DNA of 64,000 nucleotides from CAZWDO01 sp964632485 [NCBI: uncultured bacterium] (GTDB taxonomy: Bacteria > JAGOEH01): NCBI GenBank assembly GCA_964632485.1, contig CAZWDO010000002.1:112942-176941 (forward strand), written 5' to 3'. The position numbers and the translations under genes are program-made. The notes beneath the pieces are model-generated. The model saw nothing but the letters and a program-made list of their open reading frames with translations. It had not been told where the DNA came from and made no database searches. Every line of letters starts with the position of its first letter. Positions within the stretch are counted from its first letter, which is position 1. Of this stretch, positions 36,247 through 45,445 are shown piece after piece.

Positions 36247-38277
36247 ATGAAACGATTGATGTGTTTCATCGCTATTTTGTTGATGGGTTTATCCGGATTG
36301 ACTAATGGGCAGGATTCTGTTGAGGATTTGATGAATATGGACCTTGAGGAGATGCTGAACATGCAAATCAATGTGGCGACCGGCGCGAAATCGCTGACTT
36401 CCCGTGAATCCCCCGGCATTATTACAGTGGTTACGGCTGAAGATATCCGTAACAGTGGAGCGCGTGATTTGATGGATATCCTTTATCGAGTGCCCGGTTT
36501 TTATTTCGGAACCGATGTGGAAGGAGTGGAAAATATCGGCTTTCGAGGTAATTGGGCTCATGAAGGCAAGATGCTGCTCATCTGGGACGGAGTGGAAAAT
36601 AACGAGTTATCTTATAGTACGCTGATTCTGGGTAATCATTACCCGGTCGATCAAATCAAACGCATTGAAATTATTCGGGGACCCGGGTCCGCAATCTATG
36701 GCGGCAATGCCGAGCTGGGCGTCATCAATATCGTCACGAAAAATGCCGAGGATATTGATGGATTGGCTTTCACCGCGGTTTACGGACAATTGGCAGATAC
36801 ATATCGGCGAAAAAATATCAGTCTTTCTGCTGGGAAAAAATTGGGTGATTTAGGCTTAACGCTTCATGGCTTTTTCGGACAGGGCAATAAAAGTGATAAA
36901 AGTTATAGTGATTTGAACGGAGATGCCTATAATTTGAAAGATAATGCCAGTCAAAACCCCTTGATGCTCAATCTGGGAGCGGTGTATAAGGGTTTGACGG
37001 TGCGCGCGATCGCGGATCGGTTTACAACCACCCAACGTGATATGTTCGCCGTCAACATCCCTGCCGAAGCCGATGCCTTAACGACCCGCTACCACGCATA
37101 CCACGCTTCCGTAAAATATCAATGGCAAGTGAACGATCAGTTGATGGTTACTCCGGCATTGCGTTTCCGCCGCCATTATTCCTATAATTCCGCCGATGAC
37201 GATGTCAATAAAATTCTTGCAATCGATCCGGAATCGGATGCCTTATATATGTATGATCGCTATACTCAACGCTTGACCGGGGAATTAACTATGGGCTACG
37301 ATTTAAATCCCGATGTTAATGTTCTGGTAGGAGCGCAGGCGTATCAGGAATCGGCTCACGCTCATGAGAATCCAGAGGGTCGTAATAATTTTGCGGGTCC
37401 CAATAAAGAATATGATAAAGATGAAATCAGCTTTTCTGATGTTGCCGCTTTCTTCCAGGCCCTTATCAAAACTTCTTTTTTGAATATCACAGCCGGTGGT
37501 CGCTATGATACTCATAGCGAAGGTGCGAACGCTTTTGTCCCGCGGCTCGGACTGACCCGGGTTTTTTCTGACCGATACCATGCCAAAGTATTGCTTTCCC
37601 AGGCTTTCCGTACACCCTCCCTTATCAATGTCGATCTAAACAGCAATATCCAACCAGAAAAAACAACGGTTGTTGAACTGGAAGGTGGTATTAAAGTCAA
37701 TAATAAAACCTTTCTAACCGCGAACATCTTTGATATTACTATTAACGATCCGATTGTCTATGTGCTGGATGATGAAGGAGAATCGTATAAAAATTTTGAT
37801 AAAACCGGTTCCCAGGGATTTGAACTCGAATTTCGTTTTCAATCTGATTGGAATCATCAGGTATTCAGTTATTCTTTTTATACGGCAGAAAATAAAGATA
37901 TCATCGCGGATTATCGAATTCCGAACACAGAATCCCCGGATGCCTGGCTTCAGGATCAGGTGTTGGCCTTTCCAAAACATAAGTTTTGCATGAATTCAAC
38001 CTATTTTGTTTCAAGCCGTTTAACCTTAAATACCAATTTGGTTTATCAATCAAAAGTATATGCTTTGCGCGACGAAAACATCGAAGTATTCAATTTTACA
38101 ATACTGGATATGTATGTTTCCTATCGCTATTTTGGTATTAAAGGTTTGGAGTTGGGTCTGGGTGTGTATAATCTTTTCAATAGCGACTATTACTATATTC
38201 AGCCCTACCAGGGTGGGCATAATCCCATTCCGGGAATGGGGCGTGAAATCCTCTTTCGAATCAACTGGCGAACTTAA
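36247..38277 (+). CDS. TonB-dependent outer-membrane receptor
   Basis: 676 residues; Sec signal peptide cleaved near TNG-Q, then an N-terminal region with LEEMLNMQINVATG. The plug domain spans about 50-160 (PGIITVVTAEDIRNSGARDL, VDQIKRIEIIRGPGSAIYGG, INIVTKNA) and a beta-barrel with many aromatic-ended strands follows, to the end at INWRT. The plug opens with a variant resembling the ligand-gated siderophore/vitamin receptors. AAGGAG at 36235-36240 precedes the ATG. It is flanked by two large propeller kinases and an exported hydrolase gene, so its cargo may be a breakdown product of a polymer; this is inference. No SusD-like partner is present. Confidence 0.93.
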   Translation: MKRLMCFIAILLMGLSGLTNGQDSVEDLMNMDLEEMLNMQINVATGAKSLTSRESPGIITVVTAEDIRNSGARDLMDILYRVPGFYFGTDVEGVENIGFRGNWAHEGKMLLIWDGVENNELSYSTLILGNHYPVDQIKRIEIIRGPGSAIYGGNAELGVINIVTKNAEDIDGLAFTAVYGQLADTYRRKNISLSAGKKLGDLGLTLHGFFGQGNKSDKSYSDLNGDAYNLKDNASQNPLMLNLGAVYKGLTVRAIADRFTTTQRDMFAVNIPAEADALTTRYHAYHASVKYQWQVNDQLMVTPALRFRRHYSYNSADDDVNKILAIDPESDALYMYDRYTQRLTGELTMGYDLNPDVNVLVGAQAYQESAHAHENPEGRNNFAGPNKEYDKDEISFSDVAAFFQALIKTSFLNITAGGRYDTHSEGANAFVPRLGLTRVFSDRYHAKVLLSQAFRTPSLINVDLNSNIQPEKTTVVELEGGIKVNNKTFLTANIFDITINDPIVYVLDDEGESYKNFDKTGSQGFELEFRFQSDWNHQVFSYSFYTAENKDIIADYRIPNTESPDAWLQDQVLAFPKHKFCMNSTYFVSSRLTLNTNLVYQSKVYALRDENIEVFNFTILDMYVSYRYFGIKGLELGLGVYNLFNSDYYYIQPYQGGHNPIPGMGREILFRINWRT

Positions 38278-38308
38278 CCCTGGTAGTCTCGCTTGTAATT
38301 GATTTTTG

Positions 38309-38339
38309 CTCATGCCGGAACTTCTAAGTCCGGCATGAG
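38309..38339. terminator. Perfect 11-base-pair hairpin after the TonB receptor gene
   Basis: CTCATGCCGGA (38309-38319) pairs with TCCGGCATGAG (38329-38339). No U-tract follows on either strand, so it is a hairpin of uncertain function at the 3' end of the transcript. The stretch from 38340 to 38555 shows nothing I could identify. Confidence 0.5.
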
Positions 38340-38559
38340 ATGAGTGATGGATTTTGTTGAGTAGTTTCCGTTTAATTTTTGGAAATATTCTTTTTGGGTT
38401 TAAGCGTGGGTGATACTGAAAAGATTTATATAAAACTGATATAACCATTTTATTTATAACAAGTTGTTTTATTTGATTAACATCAAATTTTGCTATTAGG
38501 ACTAACATATCATATAGGTAAGTTGGTTTAATTTATAAAAAAACTATCCATTCATATAG

Positions 38560-38588
38560 TTGACATCCCCAAAAAAAAATCGTAATAT
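38560..38588 (+). promoter_or_regulatory. Sigma70-type promoter before the structured leader
   Basis: TTGACA (38560-38565), a 17-base spacer containing A9, and TAATAT (38583-38588). Predicted start at about 38595, exactly where the long inverted repeat begins. Confidence 0.75.
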
Positions 38589-38594
38589 GTGTTC

Positions 38595-38744
38595 AATGAT
38601 TAATTGATAGGAGTATCCCGTTGATTCATGGGGATGTTTTTTCATCGGATTGAAAAGCCTGCGCCCAAAACGAAACGTCCGATGCCAATACCGTCGTTAG
38701 AAAATTAATCCATGAATTATTCTGATACTCCTACATTAATCATT
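38595..38744 (+). ncRNA. Candidate structured RNA (5' part of the leader of the 38.9-kb lipoprotein gene)
   Basis: A closing helix joins the two ends: AATGATTAAT (38595-38604) with ATTAATCATT (38735-38744), then TAGGAGTATC (38608-38617) with GATACTCCTA (38724-38733), with a small asymmetric internal loop between. Inside, ATTCATGG (38624-38631) pairs with CCATGAAT (38710-38717), and CATCGGA (38643-38649) pairs with TCCGATG (38678-38684), with a GATG-TTTTTT-CATC alternative at 38633-38646. Three nested helices totalling more than 30 pairs, starting at the predicted transcription start, are hard to explain by chance. It does not match the consensus of the riboswitch classes I could recall (c-di-GMP, c-di-AMP, TPP, cobalamin, SAM, glycine). 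Confidence 0.5.
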
Positions 38745-38921
38745 AGTAGTATATCGGAGGTTTTCCAGCCTGTGACGGAGGGTTCGTATTGAAAGGCGCG
38801 AACAATAACTCCAAAAAAGCGAAAGGAGACCGTTGGCAATACATTAATTCGGTAATAATTCGGTTGTCGTCTCTCTTCCGTTACGCATGAAATCGATTGT
38901 TGAACAATCTGCCATGATTTT
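38745..38921 (+). promoter_or_regulatory. Structured 3' part of the same leader
   Basis: Contains GGAG-GGTTCG...CGAAC...CTCC (38777-38812, approximate) and GAGAC (38826-38830) with GTCTC (38868-38872). The ribosome site AAGGAG at 38922-38927 follows. A leader of 340 bases before a single lipoprotein gene is unusual. Confidence 0.35.
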
Positions 38922-38933
38922 AAGGAGTTGAGC

Positions 38934-41267
38934 ATGAGAAAAAGTTTTTTAAGCCGTGTTTTTATTGGTTTAGCGATTTTAATGGGGTTTTGGTTTATCA
39001 ATTGCAGCAAAGATAATGATTCATCCAATCAATCTGCCAATCAATTGAAGAAAGCGCCGGTTCCCGGAAAAATTCATACTCGTGAGACCATTGAAACACA
39101 AATTCCCCCATTGAAGGTGATGACTCCGGAAATTGTCCGGGGATTAGAAAAAACCGAGGCCACTAATGCATTGGGAATTTGGCTTTGGTATATTGAAGGC
39201 ACCGGATATAGCTCTCACTCCGCATTAGCGCAGGATTTAGCCGCTATGGGCGTAAAACGGGTTTATATAAAAGTGGCCGACGGATCTATGAGTAGCAGCG
39301 CCTGGCCGGAAGTTACAGATGTGTCGGTACCCCAGGCTTACAAGGCTTATGGCATTGAGCCCTGGGCCTGGTCGTACAACTATCCGGGTAATGACGATGC
39401 CCAGTCTGACGCATTGTATTACGCCGCAAAAACAGGATATGTGGGCTATGCGCTGGATATTGAAGTGGAATTTGATGGTCAAATAACAGCGTTGCACAAT
39501 ATTATGCAAGCCTTTACTCAGGCGCGTACCGATGCCCGCGCGGCTGGGTATGCGTCCAGCTCATTTAAAATATACTGTACCTCCTGGGGCAATCCTCAGG
39601 ATCATAATATGCACGTCGAAGTGATTGATCAATATGTGGATGCCCACATGCCACAAACCTATGTGGAGCATTGGGGCAGTTCCTATATGAACAATATCAC
39701 CGCGACTATTAATGCCGGTAACACTGAATACCGCAGTATGGGATGTACGAAACCGATCCATCATATTGTCAGTGATGAATTAGATGTTTTGACCGCGACT
39801 CAGATCAATGAATTTATCCAGGCTTCCGGCATTGAAACCTCCGTATGGCGCGTGCCCGGTGGCGATGTCTCTATGAATGTCTGGAATACATTGGAGGCCG
39901 TGAATTGGAACTATGGCTCCACAACCCCATCGTACCAGATTGCTTTAAGCTGCCCGTCAACGATTCCCGTTAATCAGAACACTATAATCGAAGGTACGGC
40001 GAGTAGCGGGATTACCAGGGTTAAAGGCACCCTGGACGGATACGCAATCGGAGAAGCTACCGTCAGCAATGGTTCCTGGGCGTTCACCGCGAAATTCAAT
40101 ACTACCGGAAGTAGTCGAAATCTGGTAGTCACCGGTTACACTTCGACTGGAGCCGTGGCCGGTTCAGCTTCGAAAACCATTGCCGTTGTGGCTTCCACCG
40201 GGGAATCGGTCACGGTTACCATTCCTGCCTCGATTATCGTGGGTTCCGCGGCAACATTTACGGGTACGGTTTCTTCAGGTATCACCAAAATCATTGCGTC
40301 GGTTGATGGGTATCAAATTGCCAACAAAACGGTTTCGAATGGCCAATATTCATTCTCCTATACCTTTAATAGCGCAGGCGCCAACCGTACCTTGGTGGTT
40401 AATGGATTTAATGCTGCTGGCGCTTCATTGGCTCAAGTCCAGAAACTGATCACCATTCAAAGTACCGCCGCTGCTGCCGTAACGGTTACTGTGCCTTCCT
40501 CGATTAAAGTCGGTATCGCCGCCACTTTCAGCGGCACGGTTACCGGCGCAATTACCAAGATCATTGCGTCTGTCGATGGCTATACCATTGCCACCAAGAC
40601 TGTCAGCAACGGTCAGTATTCTTTTGCATATACATTCAATTCCGCCGGAACCAACCGTTCCCTGGTCGTCAACGGATTCAACAGCGCCGGTGTATCCTTA
40701 GCTCAAGTACAAAAATCGATCACCGTGGAAGGTACGACCCCAACTACTGGCGTACCCCAATTGCCTTATTTTTATCAATATTATAATTCGATCAATCCCG
40801 GAGGTTCGTGCCAGAACACCTCCATGGCCATGATTTTGAAGTATTATGGCGCTTCTTCGGAAACCCCGGATGAGATTTCCAGCTATTACGGGACTTCTCA
40901 GGGACAAACAGTTGCCGGTTGGCAGTCCGTTTTCAATTCAGAAGCCGCTTATTTTGGCTTAAGTGTCCGAGACGCGGGAACTACTGTCGGCTCTGTGACT
41001 CAGTTGCGATCCGTACTGGCGCAGGGGAAACCGGTTGCCGTTCATGGCTACTTGACCGCCTATGGCCATGTGATCGTTATTCTGGGTTATGACGGCACAT
41101 ATTATACTTGTCATGATCCTGCCGGGAAATGGAATCAGGTATATATGGGTGGAGGTTATACCGGCACCGATCCCACTGGCGGTAAATTCGTAAAATACTC
41201 CAAGGCTGCGTTGGAACAAGCAATCGCGCCTGACGGCAATATTTGGATGCATATTTTGTCAAACTAA
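38934..41267 (+). CDS. Lipoprotein: glycosidase-like barrel + three Ig-like repeats + C39-like peptidase
   Basis: 777 residues with a lipobox (FWFINC) placing the lipid on the Cys near residue 25. Residues ~80-330 look like a TIM-barrel glycoside hydrolase or DUF1906-type fold (LGIWLWYIEGTGYSSHSALA, GVKRVYIKVADGS, GYALDIEVEFDG). Three Ig-like repeats follow (about 345-430, 430-515, 515-605); the last two are very similar (ITKIIASVDGY, TVSNGQYSF, FNSAGxNRxLVVNGFN). The C-terminus is a peptidase_C39-like papain-fold domain with Cys in PGGSCQNTSMAM, His in YGHVIVILGY and DPAG. It is probably a surface enzyme attacking cell wall or extracellular polymer, by inference. AAGGAG precedes ATG 38934. 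Confidence 0.8.
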   Translation: MRKSFLSRVFIGLAILMGFWFINCSKDNDSSNQSANQLKKAPVPGKIHTRETIETQIPPLKVMTPEIVRGLEKTEATNALGIWLWYIEGTGYSSHSALAQDLAAMGVKRVYIKVADGSMSSSAWPEVTDVSVPQAYKAYGIEPWAWSYNYPGNDDAQSDALYYAAKTGYVGYALDIEVEFDGQITALHNIMQAFTQARTDARAAGYASSSFKIYCTSWGNPQDHNMHVEVIDQYVDAHMPQTYVEHWGSSYMNNITATINAGNTEYRSMGCTKPIHHIVSDELDVLTATQINEFIQASGIETSVWRVPGGDVSMNVWNTLEAVNWNYGSTTPSYQIALSCPSTIPVNQNTIIEGTASSGITRVKGTLDGYAIGEATVSNGSWAFTAKFNTTGSSRNLVVTGYTSTGAVAGSASKTIAVVASTGESVTVTIPASIIVGSAATFTGTVSSGITKIIASVDGYQIANKTVSNGQYSFSYTFNSAGANRTLVVNGFNAAGASLAQVQKLITIQSTAAAAVTVTVPSSIKVGIAATFSGTVTGAITKIIASVDGYTIATKTVSNGQYSFAYTFNSAGTNRSLVVNGFNSAGVSLAQVQKSITVEGTTPTTGVPQLPYFYQYYNSINPGGSCQNTSMAMILKYYGASSETPDEISSYYGTSQGQTVAGWQSVFNSEAAYFGLSVRDAGTTVGSVTQLRSVLAQGKPVAVHGYLTAYGHVIVILGYDGTYYTCHDPAGKWNQVYMGGGYTGTDPTGGKFVKYSKAALEQAIAPDGNIWMHILSN

Positions 41268-41293
41268 GCATCAAAACTGTCTCCTACTGTATC

Positions 41294-41327
41294 GGCGTCC
41301 GGGTCCCACATCCGGACGCCTTTTTTT
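41294..41327 (+). terminator. Intrinsic terminator of the lipoprotein gene
   Basis: GGCGTCCGG (41294-41302) pairs with CCGGACGCC (41312-41320), followed directly by T7 (41321-41327). The converging NarL gene ends nine bases later. Confidence 0.93.
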
Positions 41328-41335
41328 GTGGAGGA

Positions 41336-41977
41336 TCAGCTATCAATGATTCCTTTTTTAATCGCTTCCGATACTGCAGCCGCCTGGGAATGGACCTGAA
41401 GTTTTTTATAAATATTGCGAATATGGTGGCGAACGGTGGCTATGCTGATAAATAGATTATCGGCAATGGTCTTGTAACAATTTCCTTCCGATAAAGCTCG
41501 CAGTACTTCAATTTCCCGATCGGATAATGGAACATTGGTTTTAGGAGTAAAAAGATTTTTTTGCTGAAACAGGGTAACAACTTTTCGGGCTATCACGGAG
41601 CTCATGGGCGAGCCACCATCAAAGGCATCCTGTATCGCTTCCAATAGTTGTGACGGGGGAGTCCGCTTAAGCAGATAACCTGACGCGCCCGCGCAAAGGG
41701 CTTCGAAAATCAGATTGTTATCTTCATAAACCGTTAGTATCAGAACGATCAATTGAGGATAAAGCGGTCGTATCCTCTGGATACATTCAATCCCGCTCAT
41801 GCCTGGCAATTGGATATCCATCAGCGCCACATCCGGAATAGATTCGCTCAGGCTTTCTATAAATTGTTCTGCCGTACGAAAGGTATGAATACATTGATAG
41901 TTTTTTGTACCATCGATCAAGGCGGCCAATCCTTTTCGGATCGTGATATTATCTTCGATAATTGCGACTTTTATCAT
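41336..41977 (-). CDS. NarL/FixJ-type response regulator
   Basis: 213 residues: receiver 2-120 with acidic ED at 8-9, phospho-Asp54 (ALMDIQLPGMSG), Thr (LILTVYED) and Lys (LLKRTPPSQ), then a LuxR-type helix-turn-helix at ~148-205 (PLSDREIEVLRALSEGNCYK, IATVRHHIRNIYKKL). The gene starts seven bases after the propeller kinase at 45080-41985, which is almost certainly its partner. It acts on DNA as a transcription factor; targets unknown, with the C39 lipoprotein and TonB receptor genes as nearby candidates. Confidence 0.95.
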   Translation of the reverse strand: MIKVAIIEDNITIRKGLAALIDGTKNYQCIHTFRTAEQFIESLSESIPDVALMDIQLPGMSGIECIQRIRPLYPQLIVLILTVYEDNNLIFEALCAGASGYLLKRTPPSQLLEAIQDAFDGGSPMSSVIARKVVTLFQQKNLFTPKTNVPLSDREIEVLRALSEGNCYKTIADNLFISIATVRHHIRNIYKKLQVHSQAAAVSEAIKKGIIDS

Positions 41978-41984
41978 GATTTAT

Positions 41985-44900
41985 TTACCTTTCATTATAG
42001 GATAAAAAGGAGCGCTTTAAATGGCAATATAAATGAATTTTGGTACCAGCGCCCGGATGGCTGAGGATTTCAAGCGAACTGTCAATCGTTTTTGCCCGTT
42101 TAAGCATATTTTCAAGTCCATTACCTCTTCCAAGCGATTGATTGACATTCATGCCAATACCGTCATCACTTAACATGATATTTAATTTGTTACTCTTGAT
42201 TTCAATTTTTATCAGAATATTTTTGCAGCGGCTGTATTTGATGCTATTATTAATCGCTTCCTTAAAGATTAAATAAATATTTTGACGAATGGCTACGGGG
42301 AGCTTCATTTTTTCCAACAAGGTTATGTTTTCAGTTTTGAAATTAATGGCTGACTGACTTAATAACCCGCAATAGGAATCTTTCAGTCTCAGGACCAAGG
42401 CATAGAGTGAGCGTTGATTGGGGTTGATCAGCCATACGATATCGCTCATGGCTTCCACCAATTCTCCGGCTTTTACAGAGATTGACTCCAGATTTGATTG
42501 TAAAAGACTGCTATTTTTTAATTCGCTGTCAATAGTTGTATAATAGTTTTGCGCTAATTGACTGAGAATAACTATTTCGGTTAGACCCGAACCAATCGTG
42601 TCATGCAGGTCCGCGGCAATTTTAGTCCTGATTTTAGCGATAGAACGATAATACTGCAGTCGGTTGATAATGACAACGCCGATAATCGAAAGAGTGGTAA
42701 CTATGGCTATCATCTTGAACCACCATGTATTCCAATAAGAAGGCATGATGATCAAGGTAACCCGGCGGGTGGTCTTACTCCATACACCGTCATTGTTAGC
42801 GCCTTTGATGCAAAAAGTATATTTTCCGCTACTCAGATTTGTATAGTTGACAAAATTGCGATTGGTTAAGTTAAACCACTCATTGTCAAATCCTTCCAAT
42901 TTGTACAAAAATTGATTGGATAAGGGTTGGGAAAAGTCGAGCGCGGCAAATTCGATGGAAAAATATTTGTCCTGATCGCTGATTTTGATTGTATCCCGTG
43001 TTTCTATCGAAGGGGAATCCAATTCGATCCGGCGGTTATAGATTTTGAAAGAAGTAATAACGATGGGCGGGGGGCTGCGATTAAACGCGATTTCCTGGGG
43101 AAAAAAAGAGTTAAATCCATTGATCCCACCAAAAAAAAGTTCTCCGTTTTTACTTTTTAAAACGGAATTATAACAGAATTCGTTGCTTTGTAATCCATCA
43201 TGGGTTGTAAAAACGATTGACTGGAGTGTGTAAGTGTTGAATCTGATCAACCCGTTATCTGAGCTGATCCAGAGATTACCGTAATTGTCCATGACGAGCG
43301 CTGCTATTTCATTGGATGGCAGTCCGTTTTCATTTGTAAAGCGAGTGAACTTTCCGGTTTTGACCTCCAATCGGTTCAACCCGCCACCATAGGTCCCGAT
43401 CCACAACACGCCGGGCGAATCGTAAATCAAAGCTGAGATTAAATTGTGTGACAAACTATTGGAGCAATCAGGATCATGATAATAGTGTTTGATTTGACGG
43501 GTCCTGGGGTCAAGACAATTTAATCCATTGTCGGTTCCAATCCATATTTTCCCGTTGTCATCTGCCGTAATTGTGTGAACCCAGTGGTTGGATAAGCTCG
43601 TATCGGTATTTTTTATATAATTATAAAAAGAGAATTTTTTTCGATCAGGTGATAGCTTGCTTAATCCAAAATATGTTCCGATCCAAAGTGTGCTATCGGC
43701 GCCCAAAAAAAGTGTTTGGATATTATTATGACTGATGCTCACATTGGGATCGTTGGCATGAAACTGTTTAAATTGATTGCGCTGTCGATTAAATTGAGTT
43801 AAACCATTAGCAGTACCGATCCACAATGATCCGTCAAAATCTTCGCATAACGCATTGACTCGGTTGTGGGCCAAAGAATTGGCATCATTGAAATTATGCT
43901 GGTACCATGTGTAAGTATCGCTTTGGCGATCTAGCCGATTCAGCCCCCCACTTCGTGTTCCAATCCAAAGCGCGCCGGTATGATCTTCAAGAAGGGATAC
44001 GATATAGCGGTTGCTAAGAGCCTGACCGGACGCGCCTTCCTGATTGTAGGTCGCAAATTTATTGGTCCAGGGGCTGTATTGGTTGAGCCCTCCAATTCCT
44101 GTGCCGATCCAGATGTTGTGAGAACGGTCTTCAAAGAGAGACCAGATTATATTATCGCTCAAGCTGGACGGATCGAATGGATCACTCTTGAAAACGGAAA
44201 AAAGACGGGTTTCCGGATGATACAAATAGAGTCCCGCTTCAGTAGCAATCCATAAACGATGAAGAGCATCTCGAAATAACTGTGTGATATGAAGTTGATT
44301 GAGTTGTATTAAATCGGATTTGAAAAAAAGTCCATTTTTTGGATCAAAGCGAAATAATCCACGCTGTGTGCCAATCCAGAATTGACCCGTAGAATCTTCC
44401 TGGATTGACCAGACTGAGAAATACTCAGCAACCGATGAGCGGGGTTTATAGTTAGTGAATCGGCGGTGTTCCGGATCGAAATGGCAGAGTCCGTCCCCGG
44501 TGCCCAACCACAGATTTTCATGGCAATCCTCGAAAATGTCTAAAATCTCATTGTGATTTAAGCCGTTGATACTATCACTTTCCCAAGTATAACGAGAAAA
44601 ACATTCTTTTTCTTCGTTATACAAATTCAAGCCGTTGCCGGTACCGATCCAGAGTCGGCCTTTTTTATCCTCTTGTATCGCCCATATACTGAATCCGCTG
44701 ATTTTTGTTGAATCGTAAGTCTGAGGGGCATAACGGCGAAATGTCTGATTCAAATGATTATACCGATTCAGTCCTTGGTATGTACCGACCCAAAGCCGAT
44801 TATGACTATCCTCCAGCAAGGAGATAATGGTGTTGTCGGAAATTGAAAGGCTGTCGTTCAGTTTTTTTTTAAAAACAACAAATTGATAACCATCATATCG

Positions 44901-45080
44901 ATTTAAGCCATTATTGGTACCGATCCATAGAAAACCAACATGATCCTGCTCGATTGAATATACGGTATTTTGTGATAAACCCTGGTCGGAGGCAATCCGT
45001 CTGAAACGGATAGGGGAGGCCTCAGATATGAAGAAAAGGGAATGAGTAATAATCAGCATCCATATAATGAGTTGCAACAA
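41985..45080 (-). CDS. Sensor histidine kinase with 14 propeller repeats, Y_Y_Y domain and HisKA_3 kinase core
   Basis: 1031 residues. Signal peptide ends near SEA-SPIRF. About 13-14 Reg_prop motifs (DHVGFLWIGTNNGLNRYDGY and so on) fill residues 30-650, a Y_Y_Y domain spans ~700-775 (LSSGKYTFCIKGANNDGVW), one transmembrane helix is at ~790-812, then a HisKA_3 dimerisation domain with the phospho-His in ADLHDTIGSGLTE and HATPase_c (KEAINNSIKYSRC, DDGIGM, GRGNGLENM). The kinase type fits its NarL partner. TTG at 45080 is the likely start with GGAG 12 bases upstream; ATG 45059 is an alternative without a site. A promoter lies at 45239-45267. Ligand unknown. Confidence 0.93.
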   Translation of the reverse strand: MLQLIIWMLIITHSLFFISEASPIRFRRIASDQGLSQNTVYSIEQDHVGFLWIGTNNGLNRYDGYQFVVFKKKLNDSLSISDNTIISLLEDSHNRLWVGTYQGLNRYNHLNQTFRRYAPQTYDSTKISGFSIWAIQEDKKGRLWIGTGNGLNLYNEEKECFSRYTWESDSINGLNHNEILDIFEDCHENLWLGTGDGLCHFDPEHRRFTNYKPRSSVAEYFSVWSIQEDSTGQFWIGTQRGLFRFDPKNGLFFKSDLIQLNQLHITQLFRDALHRLWIATEAGLYLYHPETRLFSVFKSDPFDPSSLSDNIIWSLFEDRSHNIWIGTGIGGLNQYSPWTNKFATYNQEGASGQALSNRYIVSLLEDHTGALWIGTRSGGLNRLDRQSDTYTWYQHNFNDANSLAHNRVNALCEDFDGSLWIGTANGLTQFNRQRNQFKQFHANDPNVSISHNNIQTLFLGADSTLWIGTYFGLSKLSPDRKKFSFYNYIKNTDTSLSNHWVHTITADDNGKIWIGTDNGLNCLDPRTRQIKHYYHDPDCSNSLSHNLISALIYDSPGVLWIGTYGGGLNRLEVKTGKFTRFTNENGLPSNEIAALVMDNYGNLWISSDNGLIRFNTYTLQSIVFTTHDGLQSNEFCYNSVLKSKNGELFFGGINGFNSFFPQEIAFNRSPPPIVITSFKIYNRRIELDSPSIETRDTIKISDQDKYFSIEFAALDFSQPLSNQFLYKLEGFDNEWFNLTNRNFVNYTNLSSGKYTFCIKGANNDGVWSKTTRRVTLIIMPSYWNTWWFKMIAIVTTLSIIGVVIINRLQYYRSIAKIRTKIAADLHDTIGSGLTEIVILSQLAQNYYTTIDSELKNSSLLQSNLESISVKAGELVEAMSDIVWLINPNQRSLYALVLRLKDSYCGLLSQSAINFKTENITLLEKMKLPVAIRQNIYLIFKEAINNSIKYSRCKNILIKIEIKSNKLNIMLSDDGIGMNVNQSLGRGNGLENMLKRAKTIDSSLEILSHPGAGTKIHLYCHLKRSFLSYNER

Positions 45081-45445
45081 AGCAAATTACTCCATAATTT
45101 TACGTCTGTTTTTAATTCGTGGGTTGATCAACAATTTTAATATTGTCCTGAACAAAAATGCAGAATCTGCTTGAGATTTCACAGCAAACTCGCACTCTTG
45201 AACGCAAAAACTGCTGGCAAATTTATACCAGATAAATATTAATAATACATTATCTTCTTTATGTCAATCATTTTTTTTCATAAATTTAAAATTATTATTC
45301 CATTTTTCCTACATATTTAAAAATTCTGATGATTGATCGCGTTTCCCATTTGATTCGACAAACACCGTTTTTTAATTTGCATTTCTCGCACCAGGAGAAA
45401 GAAATATTTAATGTAATTGATGAGTGTAAATTAAATAAGTCTCTA
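45081..45445. other. Intergenic region
   Basis: Holds the minus-strand promoter at 45239-45267 and about 180 bases of AT-rich 5' leader for the propeller kinase. A short plus-strand frame at 45329-45511 overlaps the end of hemW and is not convincing. Confidence 0.6.
45239..45267 (-). promoter_or_regulatory. Sigma70-type promoter for the propeller kinase / NarL pair
   Basis: On minus: TTGACA (45267-45262), a 17-base spacer and TATTAA (45244-45239). The predicted leader is ~150 bases. Confidence 0.65.

Noticed and set aside
38050-38508. 152-codon minus-strand frame over the end of the TonB receptor gene
   Set aside because: It runs through the receptor 3' end and the hairpin at 38309-38339 and reads like random antisense sequence.
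38595-38744. Inverted repeat considered as a MITE or IS remnant
   Set aside because: No clear target-site duplication or transposase remnant, and the repeat begins at a predicted transcription start; an RNA structure fits better, though the MITE option stays open.
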